Source: Candidatus Nitrosopumilus sp. (GTDB lineage: Archaea > Thermoproteota > Nitrososphaeria > Nitrososphaerales > Nitrosopumilaceae). Taken from it: DNA of 28,623 nucleotides. Positions within the stretch are counted from its first letter, which is position 1. Every line of letters starts with the position of its first letter. The translations under genes and the position numbers were made by a program. The notes under the pieces were generated by a model that was not told where the DNA came from, searched no databases, and saw only the letters and a program-made list of their open reading frames with translations. The stretch spans positions 1 to 28,623 of the forward strand of contig JAOTSS010000021.1 in assembly GCA_029864805.1 (NCBI GenBank). Direction: 5' to 3'. This document shows positions 17,281-26,126 of the stretch, one piece after another.

Positions 17281-17844
17281 ATTAAAACAAATACATTCAA
17301 TCTACGACAAGTCAAAATCTTGATGTTGGTATTCTTAGTAGCAATTTTCCTTACATGAATCCATAAACCTTAATTATTTCATTACACATTAGTTTTCGTT
17401 GCTGCAGAAATACAGATACCAGCTTTACATGTCCTTAGGCATAGCAGTTAATAATATTGCAGAACAAGATCAAAGATAGCAATCCATAAAATAAGAGAGG
17501 AGTTATTGTGAACCTAGACTTTATTTTCAATTAATGCCGAAAATACTGTAGGAGAGGACTTCATTCCCCTACAGTTTGTTGACTCCTTTGGAGAGTCGAT
17601 TTATCGGAATTTTTGTGGTTGTCATATATTGAAAAATTAGTATAAAAGAACACCATTATGTTATAGAATCGTAATTCAGAGTCAGAGATTCGAATGATTT
17701 ATGAATTATAGTTCTTGGATTCAAATTTTTCTTAATCATTTCTCAATTAATCTAATTTTTTAAAAATATTATTAAAAAGATACATCTGTAGGTGGATCCA
17801 GATTCACAAAAGAACTTTCATTAGAATAGTAACTGAAGTTTGTT
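17281..17844. other. Gene-poor interval with structured DNA, 560 bp
   Basis: No convincing open frame. The plus strand has short pieces such as VFVAAEIQIPALHVLRHSS that lead nowhere. The notable element is the pair of hairpins at 17545-17597, listed separately. The last 100 bp are very AT-rich. Confidence 0.55.
17545..17597 (+). other. Two adjacent hairpins; possible IS200/IS605-type end or small RNA
   Basis: ACTGTAGG (17545-17552) pairs perfectly with CCTACAGT (17568-17575), extended by GG (17556-17557) with CC (17566-17567) across a three-base bulge and closed by loop ACTTCATT. Six nt further, GACTC (17581-17585) pairs with GAGTC (17593-17597). The motif of a GG-rich stem with a CTTCATTCCCC side recalls the right-end hairpins of IS200/IS605 elements, but no TnpA or TnpB coding relic is recognisable nearby. 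A structured small RNA is the alternative. Confidence 0.4.
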
Positions 17845-18177
17845 TCATCGGGAATATTTTCTCCACATTTCTCTATCTTGTTGTCTTTGCTTAATCTGAA
17901 ATTCCCATACAGTTTCTAATTTATACGCATAAAACTGAAACCAGTCACTTTGACATGGAATGCACTTGCTTTGATATCTTGCGGATTCATAGAGAATGTG
18001 GGCCATTTGATACTTCTTCAAGAAGTTAAGATTGTTTTGAAAGGTTAAAGGATAGAGGTTATTGTGAAATGAATTTTTATTCGTCAATAAATATCCAAGA
18101 TAGACCCTGAATCTCTTCCCAGGATTGATTTGAGTTTTCCATGATGATATTACGGGACTTTTGTTTAAAACCATCAT
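17845..18177 (-). CDS. Hypothetical protein, 110 residues
   Basis: An open frame with two adjacent ATG starts encodes 110 residues rich in aromatic, Asn and Gln residues. It contains one CxxC (SKCIPCQSDW, around residue 72-75) and a helical, charged end (ETVWEFQIKQRQQDREMWRK). No known domain is recognised. The coding character is weaker than in neighbours and there is no obvious SD site, so it may be a lineage-specific small gene or chance. It stands alone between gene-poor stretches. Confidence 0.45.
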   Translation of the reverse strand: MMVLNKSPVISSWKTQINPGKRFRVYLGYLLTNKNSFHNNLYPLTFQNNLNFLKKYQMAHILYESARYQSKCIPCQSDWFQFYAYKLETVWEFQIKQRQQDREMWRKYSR

Positions 18178-18324
18178 GAATGATTTGTTCAGATCAATGG
18201 TTCATGAAATTCCTAACAGAAGTGTTTAGAAAAAAAGATTCTTTTAACAGTAAAGAATTATCATAACGACATACATTAAGGGATACAATATAATCAATTT
18301 GAGTTTAAATTTTATCAGTATATC

Positions 18325-19245
18325 TCATAATGCCATTTTGAACATGGTGAGCAGATTTCTGTCTTTCATAAAACTTGGATCTTGGTTTTGAAAATTGATT
18401 TTTTGTGAAATTCTTCTCATCAAATATCTTGCGATGTTGTAAAATAATGGCCACATGTGACTGTTCTGGTGGGAATCATAGATTCTTAGCAATAATGTCA
18501 AAAGCCATTTTGCATTTGGATAATGCTCAGAGATATACTCAATCAAATATTCTTTTGAATTATTAATTTTGTATTTTAGATGAGATAGTGTTTCTGATTG
18601 TAATGCATACCCTGTTTGAGAGATATGAATTTTTCCATGTTTCATTGCTTGTAAAATATCATCTAGATTATTTTCAGAATCAATTACATTTACACATCGT
18701 CCAAGAGTCGATAAAACATGGGAATCACTACCAGCAACTTGAATCATTTTGTTATCCAATGCAAACTGAGTTGCTTTAGCATTAGATAATATGTCAACAT
18801 TGTTACTATTGAAAACTTCAACCATATCACATTTTTTTGCACTATCACGTAATGCATCAAGAAGACTGAATGGATGTGGTGCAGAAGATACACCCCCTTG
18901 GGATCTCACCTTATCAATGACTTCTTCAAGAGAAATTCCTGCAGGGATTTCATCATGAATTCCATAAGCCAAAACATGTGCTCCAGTATCAATGGTTATC
19001 TCCTCAGCTGGAAAAACATCTATTTTCTTAAATTTTTCATGATCATTTTTGTATTCAAGCAACTGATGATATCCATCTAGTGTGTTGTGATTTGTTACAA
19101 AAATTGTGTCCAACCCTAAATTATAAGAACGATCAAGTTGATCTCGTATTGAAATATTACAATCGTATGGAGGCTCTTCTTCACCAACATGGAAATTTGA
19201 AAATGAATTATGACAATGTAATTCAGCATTAATAGGCATTTTCAC
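18325..19245 (-). CDS. PHP-domain metal-dependent phosphoesterase
   Basis: The 306-residue product carries the PHP motifs in order: ELHCHNSFS (H10, H12), VTNHNTLDGY (H53), AEEIT (E81/E82), SAPHPFSL (H124), EVFNS and GSDSH (D174, H176). These bind the metal cluster in PHP phosphoesterases, related to the DNA polymerase histidinol-phosphatase superfamily. The C-terminal 90 residues are helical and aromatic and have no clear match. Likely substrates are nucleotide or small phosphoesters; the exact one is unknown. Starts ATG 19245 or 19239 are both possible. It lies 47 bp after cofE in the same direction and could share a transcript. Confidence 0.85.
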   Translation of the reverse strand: MKMPINAELHCHNSFSNFHVGEEEPPYDCNISIRDQLDRSYNLGLDTIFVTNHNTLDGYHQLLEYKNDHEKFKKIDVFPAEEITIDTGAHVLAYGIHDEIPAGISLEEVIDKVRSQGGVSSAPHPFSLLDALRDSAKKCDMVEVFNSNNVDILSNAKATQFALDNKMIQVAGSDSHVLSTLGRCVNVIDSENNLDDILQAMKHGKIHISQTGYALQSETLSHLKYKINNSKEYLIEYISEHYPNAKWLLTLLLRIYDSHQNSHMWPLFYNIARYLMRRISQKINFQNQDPSFMKDRNLLTMFKMAL

Positions 19246-19292
19246 ATGAAATTTTCTTCTTTAGATTATAATCCTATTGAAAGCAATAAGAA

Positions 19293-20027
19293 TCATCGAA
19301 AAAGATCTTCTTGCTCTGGACGAATCAATTCATCAACAGTATGTTCTTCAATTTCGAATGGATAATTACGAATTATTGCAATAGGGGATTTCAGGGCTTT
19401 TCCCATTACTAATTCTGCGGCAGAAGAAATCTCATCGGCCACAGCAATTGCAGTCACACGCAGAATCTTTTGAAAAGAATCAAGAGTTCCAGCATAATCA
19501 ATTATGGGACTTAACCCAGAAAGGCCTATTGCACAATTAGTTTGACCCATTCGGAAAGGACGGCCAAATGTATCAGAAATAATGACTCCTACATTTTTGT
19601 TAGTTTGTTTTAGGATGTTGTGACGAATTGATTCTGCAGAAATATCAGAATTTATAGGCAATAAAGTAGCATACCCTTCCTGCACATTACTTTCATCAAC
19701 ACCTGCATTTGCACAAATAAATCCATTTTTTGTTTCGACAATTAATATTCCGTTTTTCATTCGTACTATACGTTTTGTTTCTGATAAAATCAATTCAATC
19801 AAGCGAGGATCCTTTTGATATTGAGAACCAATTCCTTGAGATAATAATGATGGAACTACAGACGATAAATTAACAGTTCGTCTTTCTTGTTTTGAGATTA
19901 TTTTCTGAGCAATAACAACAATGTCACCATCATGTAATTCACACGATTTCAAGACTAGCTCAGAAATATCATCAGTAGGGCCAATCTCTTTTTCAATGTG
20001 TACTGGGATTATTTGCAACTGAGACAA
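19293..20027 (-). CDS. cofE: Coenzyme F420:L-glutamate ligase
   Basis: The 244-residue product matches CofE in length and motifs: IVVIAQKIISKQE near 36-48, CANAGVDESNV near 104-114, and DTFGRPFRMGQTNCAIGLSG near 152-171, which form the GTP/metal and F420-0 site. CofE adds glutamate residues to F420-0 using GTP, the last step of F420 synthesis. Its presence shows that the organism makes the deazaflavin cofactor. The start is TTG at 20027. It lies 25 bp after the phosphatase gene on the same strand and probably shares its transcript. Confidence 0.93.
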   Translation of the reverse strand: MSQLQIIPVHIEKEIGPTDDISELVLKSCELHDGDIVVIAQKIISKQERRTVNLSSVVPSLLSQGIGSQYQKDPRLIELILSETKRIVRMKNGILIVETKNGFICANAGVDESNVQEGYATLLPINSDISAESIRHNILKQTNKNVGVIISDTFGRPFRMGQTNCAIGLSGLSPIIDYAGTLDSFQKILRVTAIAVADEISSAAELVMGKALKSPIAIIRNYPFEIEEHTVDELIRPEQEDLFR

Positions 20028-20052
20028 CTAGAAAAATGGACTAAAAAATTGT

Positions 20053-20721
20053 TTATACAGGAGGAATAGTTTCTAATTCCATTTTGTAATGTCTGTTAAT
20101 AATATCTAAAACCTTAGAGAGATCCTTTTCTTCCAAAGTAGTAGTTGCCAAGTCCTTTACTAAATCCTGAGCTCTATAAGCAATGCCCAATCCACAAATA
20201 TCAAATAACTTTACATCATTGGCACCATCCACAACACAAACAATATCTTCTTTTTTCTCACCCCATTCTGCAATTTTTATTTTAGCAGATTTTGACTTAT
20301 CAGAATCGACATTGATAATTACACCATCAAGTTTCCCATCTTTGAATTGTAGTTCATTTGAAAAAACATAATCAAGTTCCAATTCCTTTTGTAATCTATC
20401 CATCATTAATGTGAAACCTCCAGAAATGGCCATAAGTTTCCAACCAGCAGATTTTAAGACTCGGCATAATTCTTTGGCCCCAGTCATGATTGGTAATGCA
20501 TCAGCAACTGCCTGACACGTTTTTTCATCAAGACCTCTAAGGGCAGCCACTCTTGTTCTCAGGCCTTCTTCCCAGTCAATTTTACCTTGAATTCCTTGTT
20601 TGGTGATTGCCCATATCTCATCTTCTTTGTGAAGTTTCTCTGCTAGAATGGGCAGATATTCTTCATCATATAAAACACCTTCAACATCAAAAATTGCAAG
20701 CAATAGATTTCTGATTTGCAA
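20053..20721 (-). CDS. SerB-like HAD phosphatase
   Basis: The 222-residue frame has the HAD motifs of phosphoserine phosphatases: motif I AIFDVEGVLYD with nucleophile D12, motif II ISGGF (S100), a lysine in SDKSKSAKIK (motif III) and motif IV VVDGANDVKLF (D165, D169). A helical cap with GIQGKIDWEEGLRTRVAALRG (given as GIQGKIDWEEGL and RTRVAALRG) matches SerB. The general-acid Asp two residues after the nucleophile is Glu here (E14), so activity or substrate may differ. A TATA-like AATATAATTA at 20731-20740 would start transcription near 20710, so the real start may be the internal TTG at 20703 instead of TTG 20721. Phosphoserine hydrolysis is a guess. Confidence 0.8.
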   Translation of the reverse strand: MQIRNLLLAIFDVEGVLYDEEYLPILAEKLHKEDEIWAITKQGIQGKIDWEEGLRTRVAALRGLDEKTCQAVADALPIMTGAKELCRVLKSAGWKLMAISGGFTLMMDRLQKELELDYVFSNELQFKDGKLDGVIINVDSDKSKSAKIKIAEWGEKKEDIVCVVDGANDVKLFDICGLGIAYRAQDLVKDLATTTLEEKDLSKVLDIINRHYKMELETIPPV

Positions 20722-20807
20722 AAAAATTGCTAATTATATTAAAGTTTAAACTTTTAGAGATCCAAAAAAACGCTAGTAATAAATCACCGTATGTTATGCA
20801 GTTAAAC

Positions 20808-21092
20808 ATGGCAGAATTAGAACACAAATACGAAGTTGAGATTAATGAAAAAGAAGGAAGACAAAAACTGCCACAGAATGTCAAAGATGAGTTAAAAGCA
20901 TCAGGTATGATGGATGAAAAAGGAAAACTAAAACTAAAAGGCGTTAGTCCAAAAATGCTTAAAAAAATGAAACAAGAGTATGTAGACTGCCCAGTATTGA
21001 AAGAAGAAATTCAATTTATTCAGTGTTTTGTGTGCCCAAATTTCCAAAGTAGAGTAATGGGCAAAGTTCTCTGCAAAGGCGATTCTCTTTAA
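20808..21092 (+). CDS. Small four-Cys protein
   Basis: The frame is open from 20727, but ATG 20808 is the better start: TAATAAAT at about 20775-20782 lies about 30 nt before it. ATG 20796 is an alternative. The 94-residue product is charged in its first half (AELEHKYEVEINEKEG, then a short helix with SPKMLKKMKQEY) and has C61, C73, C76 and C89 in the second half (DCPVLKEE ... QCFVCPNF ... VLCKGD). The four Cys could bind zinc or an Fe-S cluster. No family is recognised. The gene is divergent from the SerB-like gene and precedes proS by 75 bp. Confidence 0.65.
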   Translation: MAELEHKYEVEINEKEGRQKLPQNVKDELKASGMMDEKGKLKLKGVSPKMLKKMKQEYVDCPVLKEEIQFIQCFVCPNFQSRVMGKVLCKGDSL

Positions 21093-21167
21093 AGTTTGAA
21101 AACAAATCAAAAGCGTTAAAATTCTCACGAAAGGCTCATTAGTTAAATTAATTCTTGAAGTTTTAGT

Positions 21168-22610
21168 TTGAGTAAAGAAGATGTAGGGGTCACAGTTTCA
21201 AAAAATGAAGATTTTAGTGAGTGGTATACCCAAGTAGTTCTAAAAGCAAAACTTGCAGATTATGCACCAGTTAAAGGATTGATTGTTCTTAGACCTGATG
21301 GCTATTCCATTTGGGAATCATTGAAAAATACCTTGGATAAAAAATTTGCAAAAAATGGTATCAGGAATGGATTTCTGCCAATTTTGATTCCAGAATCATT
21401 GCTAGGTAAAGAAAAAAAGCATTTTGCAGGATTCAATCCAGAAGTGTTTTGGGTTACTCATTCAGGAACTAATGAAATTGGAGATAAACTTGCACTAAGA
21501 CCAACATCAGAAACTTTAGCATATACAATGTATTCCAAATGGATTCAAAGTTGGAGGGATTTACCATTAAAAATTAATTTTTGGAATACAGCCCTAAGAG
21601 CTGAGATTAAAGCAACAAAACCATTTCTTAGGACATCGGAATTTTTGTGGCAAGAAGGACACACTGTTCATACAACTCAAGAAGAGGCAGAAAGAGAAGT
21701 AATGAAAATTTTAGAGATTTATAAAAACACAGTGCAGGAGGAGTTGGCAATTCCCGTTACAGTAGGAAAGAAAAGCGAGAAAGAGAAGTTTGTGGGTGCA
21801 GTATACACAACCACAATGGAGTCAATAATGCCAGATGGGAAAGCACTCCAAATGGGTACATCTCATTTTCTAGGGCAGAATTTTTCAAAACCATTTGAAG
21901 TTAAATTTGCAGACAAAGATAATGTAGAGCATTTTACTTGGCAAACTTCATGGGGAGTTTCATGGAGATTGATTGGTGCTATGATCATGGTACATGGGGA
22001 CGACAAAGGGCTGGTGCTACCGCCAAATGTTGCGCCAACGCAAGTGGTGATTGTGCCAATTTATAAAAATGACGAAGGTAAAAAAATAGTACTTTCCAAG
22101 GTAGAAGAAATCAAAAAGAATCTGGAATTAGAAGAAATCAGAGTACATGTTGATGATAGAAACGAATTATCGCCAGGTTACAAATTTAATGATTGGGAAC
22201 TAAAGGGAGTTCCATTAAGAATTGAAATAGGCCCAAAAGATATTGAGAAGCAAAGCATGGTCATCGCAAAAAGATACAATAGGGAAAAATCAAGTTTGAG
22301 TTTTACTGAAATTAAAAAAATATCTTCTATTTTAGATGACATTCAAAAAAACATGCTAAAAAATGCCCAAGAACAAGCCAGAGAAAATACCATAGACATT
22401 TCAGATTATACAGAATTCAAATCTAAAATTGAAGGAGGCGGTTTCTTTAATGCACCTTGGTGCGAAAAGTTAGAATGTGAAGAAAAAATCAAAGAAGAGA
22501 CAGGAGCAGATATCAGAGTGATTCCATTTGACAGTAAAAATTCAAATTTAAAATGCATATATTGCCAAGAACAAAGCATGTCAGTCCCCGTTTTTGCCAG
22601 AGGATACTAG
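21168..22610 (+). CDS. proS: Prolyl-tRNA synthetase, archaeal/eukaryotic type
   Basis: The 480-residue product is a class II synthetase. Motif 2 is FLRTSEFLWQEGHT near 153-166 and motif 3 GVSWRLIGAMIMVHGDDKG near 264-282, with the anticodon-binding domain at about 290-390. The C-terminal zinc domain has C432, C437, C463 and C466 (CEKLEC, CIYC) and ends in the conserved aromatic ARGY, as in archaeal and eukaryotic enzymes. The enzyme charges tRNA-Pro in the cytoplasm. TTG 21168 is the start; TTAAATTAA at about 21143-21151 is the matching TATA-like box for a leaderless message. Length and all motifs are intact. Confidence 0.95.
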   Translation: MSKEDVGVTVSKNEDFSEWYTQVVLKAKLADYAPVKGLIVLRPDGYSIWESLKNTLDKKFAKNGIRNGFLPILIPESLLGKEKKHFAGFNPEVFWVTHSGTNEIGDKLALRPTSETLAYTMYSKWIQSWRDLPLKINFWNTALRAEIKATKPFLRTSEFLWQEGHTVHTTQEEAEREVMKILEIYKNTVQEELAIPVTVGKKSEKEKFVGAVYTTTMESIMPDGKALQMGTSHFLGQNFSKPFEVKFADKDNVEHFTWQTSWGVSWRLIGAMIMVHGDDKGLVLPPNVAPTQVVIVPIYKNDEGKKIVLSKVEEIKKNLELEEIRVHVDDRNELSPGYKFNDWELKGVPLRIEIGPKDIEKQSMVIAKRYNREKSSLSFTEIKKISSILDDIQKNMLKNAQEQARENTIDISDYTEFKSKIEGGGFFNAPWCEKLECEEKIKEETGADIRVIPFDSKNSNLKCIYCQEQSMSVPVFARGY

Positions 22611-22660
22611 GAAAAAGTTTACCAGAAACATAATAATAGAAAAAAGACAATTTCTCAATA

Positions 22661-23970
22661 ATGACTGTCAATCAAGAACTAGAGCAAAAAGAGACATTGT
22701 TGGAACAATTTAGAGAAACTCGAAGTAGAACGTTAGAACTTGTTAAAACTTTGGAAAAAGATGATTTTGTTGTTCAAACAGCATTTTTTATGAGTCCTCC
22801 AAAGTGGCACATAGGTCATGTTAGTTGGATATATGAAGCAATTATGAGTAAATTAGATAAAAATTATGAATTTTATTCAAAAGAATTTTCAGAATATCTA
22901 AATTCGTATTATCAACAATTTGGAGTTCCACATGACAAAGGATTGAGAGGAATTATTTCAAGACCCACAGTTGATCAAATTTTTCAATATTTCAATACAA
23001 TTAACCAGCGAGTGGAGAGATTTATTGAATCTCAAACATTAGATAAAAATGCAATTAAAGTAATTACAATGGGATTTCATCATGAATGTCAACATCAAGA
23101 ACTTTTAGTATATGATTTACAACATCTTCTTGCAGAACAATATAGACCAGTAAGAAAAAACAGGGTTAAAAAACAAAATATAATTGACAAAAAATCAGCA
23201 CACATCAAAGGTGGCATATATGAAATGGGGTACAATGGAGAAATCTTTTGTTATGATATTGAACTTCCAGAACACAAAGTATACCTTAATGATTACAAAA
23301 TAGATGTTTTTCCAGTTACCAATCAGCAATACCTTGAGTTTATGGAAGACGGAGGGTATGAGACATACAGATACTGGTTATCAGATGGATGGGAAAAAGT
23401 AAAAGAAAACAAATGGAATTCACCAATGTATTGGGAAAAAATTGATGGAGAATGGAATGTAAGAGACTTTTTAGGAATAAGAGAAATCACTCCAAATGAA
23501 CCAGTATGTCATGTCAGCTATTATGAGGCAGATGCATATTGTAAATGGGCAGGAAAAAGACTCCCACTGAAGCCGAATGGGAAAAAGCTGCTTGTTGGAA
23601 TGAAGAAAAGCAAGAAAAAACAATCTATCCATGGGGAAATGAAGAGCCAACAGATGATAAATGTAACTTACTTGAATCATATCATTGGAAGTGTTCTGAA
23701 GTTGGCGGATTTCCAAATGGGATTAGTCCATCAGGATGTTATCAGATGATCGGAGATATTTGGGAATGGACCTCATCAGAATTTATGGGATATCCAGGAT
23801 TCAAGTCAGGGTTTGATGAGTATAATGACAAATGGTTTACAAATCAGAAAGTTTTGAGAGGAGGATCTTTTGCTACTCCTAAAATGTCAATAAGAGGAAG
23901 TTATAGGAATTTTTTCAGACTAGATGAGCGTTGGTTATTCTCAGGTTTTAGATGCGCTGAAGATATCTAG
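22661..23970 (+). pseudogene. egtB: EgtB-like iron-dependent sulfoxide synthase with a frameshift
   Basis: Two overlapping frames together encode one EgtB. The first (from ATG 22661) has the DinB-like domain with probable iron ligands H53 (WHIGHVSW) and H141/H145 (HHECQHQELLVYD), and the start of the FGE/sulfatase-modifying fold up to YCKWAGKRLP. The normal continuation TEAEWEKAACW is in the next frame (from about 23567), running through GCYQMIGDIWEWTSSEF and LRGGSF to GFRCAEDI. One missing A between 23566 and 23567 (CCA-ACT read as CCACT) explains it; repaired length would be 436 residues, normal for EgtB. EgtB joins hercynine to a thiol by an oxygen-dependent C-S bond in ergothioneine synthesis. 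No egtD is in the window. Confidence 0.85.
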
Positions 23971-24218
23971 ATTCAGGAATATGGGTTTGCCATACCAATA
24001 TTTGGACAAGTAATTTTGAATTTATAGGAATTGTATGAGTAGATCGCTGAGCTAAGATTCTTTCAAAGGATTATAGTACATTTATCTTAGTCCATACTAG
24101 GAATTGAACTTTCTTTTTTTAATTATGTTAAAATATTTTTAATTTCCACGTGGGTCTTGGTGCACATTTATCAATATTACATCTAATCACATAAACTAAA
24201 TTCTCTTCATTCCCGGAA
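23971..24218 (+). other. Intergenic region between egtB and the MFS gene
   Basis: No gene is seen. The right half has a T-run (24113-24120), a likely archaeal terminator for egtB, and the palindrome CCACGTGG at 24146-24153, part of the repeat that also follows the transporter gene. Confidence 0.5.
24111..24155 (+). repeat. Left copy of a repeat flanking the MFS gene
   Basis: TTCTTTTTTTAATT (24111-24124) and TTTTTAATTTCCACGTGGGT (24136-24155) are separated by 11 nt. The first is identical to 25454-25467 and the second matches 25466-25485 at 17 of 20 bases. The T-run may also act as terminator. Confidence 0.55.
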
Positions 24219-25451
24219 TTGTTATTGTTCGACTGGCTCACAAAAGATGGTAAGTTACTATTATCTGCAAGAATGATACGAACATTCTCGTATGGGTTTC
24301 TAAGTATAATACTCGCAATATATCTAAAACACATCGGTTTTGATGACATCCTAATCGGGGTGATACTCTCAGTCACTTTACTAAACAGTGTATTTTTTAC
24401 ACTTTTTGCAAGCTTTTACGCTGACCGATTTGGCCGAAGAAAAATTTTGATACTATATGCAGTTTTGATGTCTGCTGCTGGGACTATTTTCCTGCTAACT
24501 GACAACTACATGGCACTAATCATTGCAGCCCTGATTGGAACCATAAATGTTACAGGTTCAGAGACTGGTGCATTTCTGACAATAGAGCAGGCAGTATTGC
24601 CACAGACTGTAAAAGATGTCAAGAAAAGAAACACGGTATTTGCATTTTACAACATGGGAGGAACGTTTGCAATGTCTGCGGGAATTTTGTTGTCAGGGAT
24701 TCCGCAGCTGTTTCAGGAAATCGGATGGGGACAGATAGATTCCTTCAAGCCGCTATTTGCCATCTACATTTTTGCAGGTTTGATGGTATCTGTGCTGTAT
24801 CTTCTTTTGAGCAAAAACATAGAGGTAAGCAAAAATCAAATCAAAGCCAAAGGATCTCCACTGAAACAGATTTCTCCAAAGTCAAGATCCGTGATAGGAA
24901 AGCTATCTGCATTATTCTCCCTTGATTCTTTTGCGGGAGGATTTGTAATTCAAAGCATCATCTCATTTTGGTTCTTTACAAGATTTGGAATTGACTTGGC
25001 CACTCTTTCCTTGGTTTTTTCAGTGGCAGGAGTATTAACTGCATTCTCATATATCATCGCAACAAGGATTGCAGATAAAATTGGCCTGATCAATACGATG
25101 GTGTTTACGCACATTCCTGCCAATGTCTTGCTGGTATTGCTCGCATTTGCGCCAACATTTCCGATAGCATTAGGTTTACACCTTGCAAGAATGACTTTGT
25201 CTCAGATGGATGTTCCAACAAGGCAGTCATACATTGTTGCAGTGGTAGACGAGAATGAGAGAATCGCAGCTGCTGGAATCACAAACACCTCTAGAAATAT
25301 CGCACAAGCAATTAGTCCCTCAATTACTGGATTAATTATTCATTCATTGTGGTTATCAGCTCCATTTGTAATTGGTGGGATGCTAAAGATTGCCTATGAT
25401 GTTGGTGTGTATTTTAGTTTCAGGAAGATAAAGCCTCCAGAAGAGAAATAG
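24219..25451 (+). CDS. Major facilitator superfamily transporter
   Basis: The 410-residue product is a polytopic membrane protein with about 10-12 hydrophobic helices. Loop 2-3 carries the MFS signature in FYADRFGRRKILILYAV (D-R-F-G-R-R), and a charged central loop at about 196-225 splits two halves. A second-half equivalent is ATRIADKIGLIN. MFS proteins move small solutes or drugs with an ion gradient; the substrate cannot be told. Start TTG 24219 or 24225. By eye the gene is richer in G and C at third codon positions than its neighbours. It stands alone between the two copies of an imperfect repeat, which together hint at later acquisition. Confidence 0.9.
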   Translation: MLLFDWLTKDGKLLLSARMIRTFSYGFLSIILAIYLKHIGFDDILIGVILSVTLLNSVFFTLFASFYADRFGRRKILILYAVLMSAAGTIFLLTDNYMALIIAALIGTINVTGSETGAFLTIEQAVLPQTVKDVKKRNTVFAFYNMGGTFAMSAGILLSGIPQLFQEIGWGQIDSFKPLFAIYIFAGLMVSVLYLLLSKNIEVSKNQIKAKGSPLKQISPKSRSVIGKLSALFSLDSFAGGFVIQSIISFWFFTRFGIDLATLSLVFSVAGVLTAFSYIIATRIADKIGLINTMVFTHIPANVLLVLLAFAPTFPIALGLHLARMTLSQMDVPTRQSYIVAVVDENERIAAAGITNTSRNIAQAISPSITGLIIHSLWLSAPFVIGGMLKIAYDVGVYFSFRKIKPPEEK

Positions 25452-25453
25452 AA

Positions 25454-25532
25454 TTCTTTTTTTAATTTTTTAGTTCCACATGGGTACGGAATAATTCCTC
25501 TTAACTGTATCCCCAGCACAACGTGTATGGGG
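25454..25532 (+). repeat. Right copy of the repeat flanking the MFS gene, plus hairpin
   Basis: TTCTTTTTTTAATT (25454-25467) runs directly into TTTTTTAGTTCCACATGGGT (25466-25485), the counterpart of 24111-24155. A hairpin follows: CCCCA (25511-25515) with TGGGG (25528-25532) and inner CAC/GTG. The T-run is a probable terminator for the transporter gene. Confidence 0.5.
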
Positions 25533-25730
25533 TTATAGTTTAGGGATAAAATAAAAGACCTACGTGGATATTTTTTTATGAATTAATTCTAGATTTGGTA
25601 AAATTTACAAAAAGAGAATCTCTTCATCATATATAAAAATTTCAAAATCTTTGTCTAGAAAAAAGTCATTTTTGATCTTAGATGATATTCTGAACCATCT
25701 AAGTTTTTATAAAATTAGATAACATTAAGA

Positions 25731-26126
25731 TTGTTGACCTCCAAGGACGTGGAACTATTAGCTGCAGAAATTTTCAAAGCTGATCAAAAAATCATCCATC
25801 AAGGCCTGATAGATTTGGAGGGAAATGTCTTACTTGACCAATCTTCAGCTGCATCTAAACCAATGGAGCCTGATCCTGACAGAATTAAGTTTTACAATCA
25901 GCTTAATCTACGAAGACATACCAGAGAGCACTTTGATGATGCCTATGGGAAAACAGACTATATTCATATCACTAGAGAAAAAATGCAGCAAATGATCCTA
26001 TACTTGCCAATGATTACAATTTATCTTACTTTGGAGAGATCCATTACACCAGAAGAAGTAAAAGTCGCAGCTCAAAAAATAAAATTCATAGACAACGAAT
26101 TAATCGCAAATGCTATCAAATCTTAA
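25731..26126 (+). CDS. DUF6659-like small protein
   Basis: From TTG 25731 (or TTG 25734) the product has 131 residues. It follows the pattern of a small lineage-expanded family in these archaea: an N-terminal helix, a strand pair with IHQGLIDLEGNVLLDQ, a central helix LNLRRHTREHFDDAYG and a C-terminal strand region YLPMITIYLTLERSITPEEV followed by an amphipathic helix. The alternating strand/helix layout recalls Roadblock-like folds, but the function is unknown. TTTTTATAAAATTAG at about 25704-25718 is a TATA box suited to a leaderless start. A degraded copy of its C-terminal part lies at 27475-27640 and a related, frameshifted gene at 27064-27448. Confidence 0.65.
   Translation: MLTSKDVELLAAEIFKADQKIIHQGLIDLEGNVLLDQSSAASKPMEPDPDRIKFYNQLNLRRHTREHFDDAYGKTDYIHITREKMQQMILYLPMITIYLTLERSITPEEVKVAAQKIKFIDNELIANAIKS

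Noticed and set aside
17680..17740. ATTCGAAT and ATTCAAAT strings as tRNA T-loops
   Set aside because: No acceptor stem, anticodon arm or matching T stem can be built around them. No tRNA is visible in the window.
23545..23970. The 141-residue frame as a separate gene
   Set aside because: It begins inside the SUMF/FGE fold and is the missing C-terminal part of EgtB.
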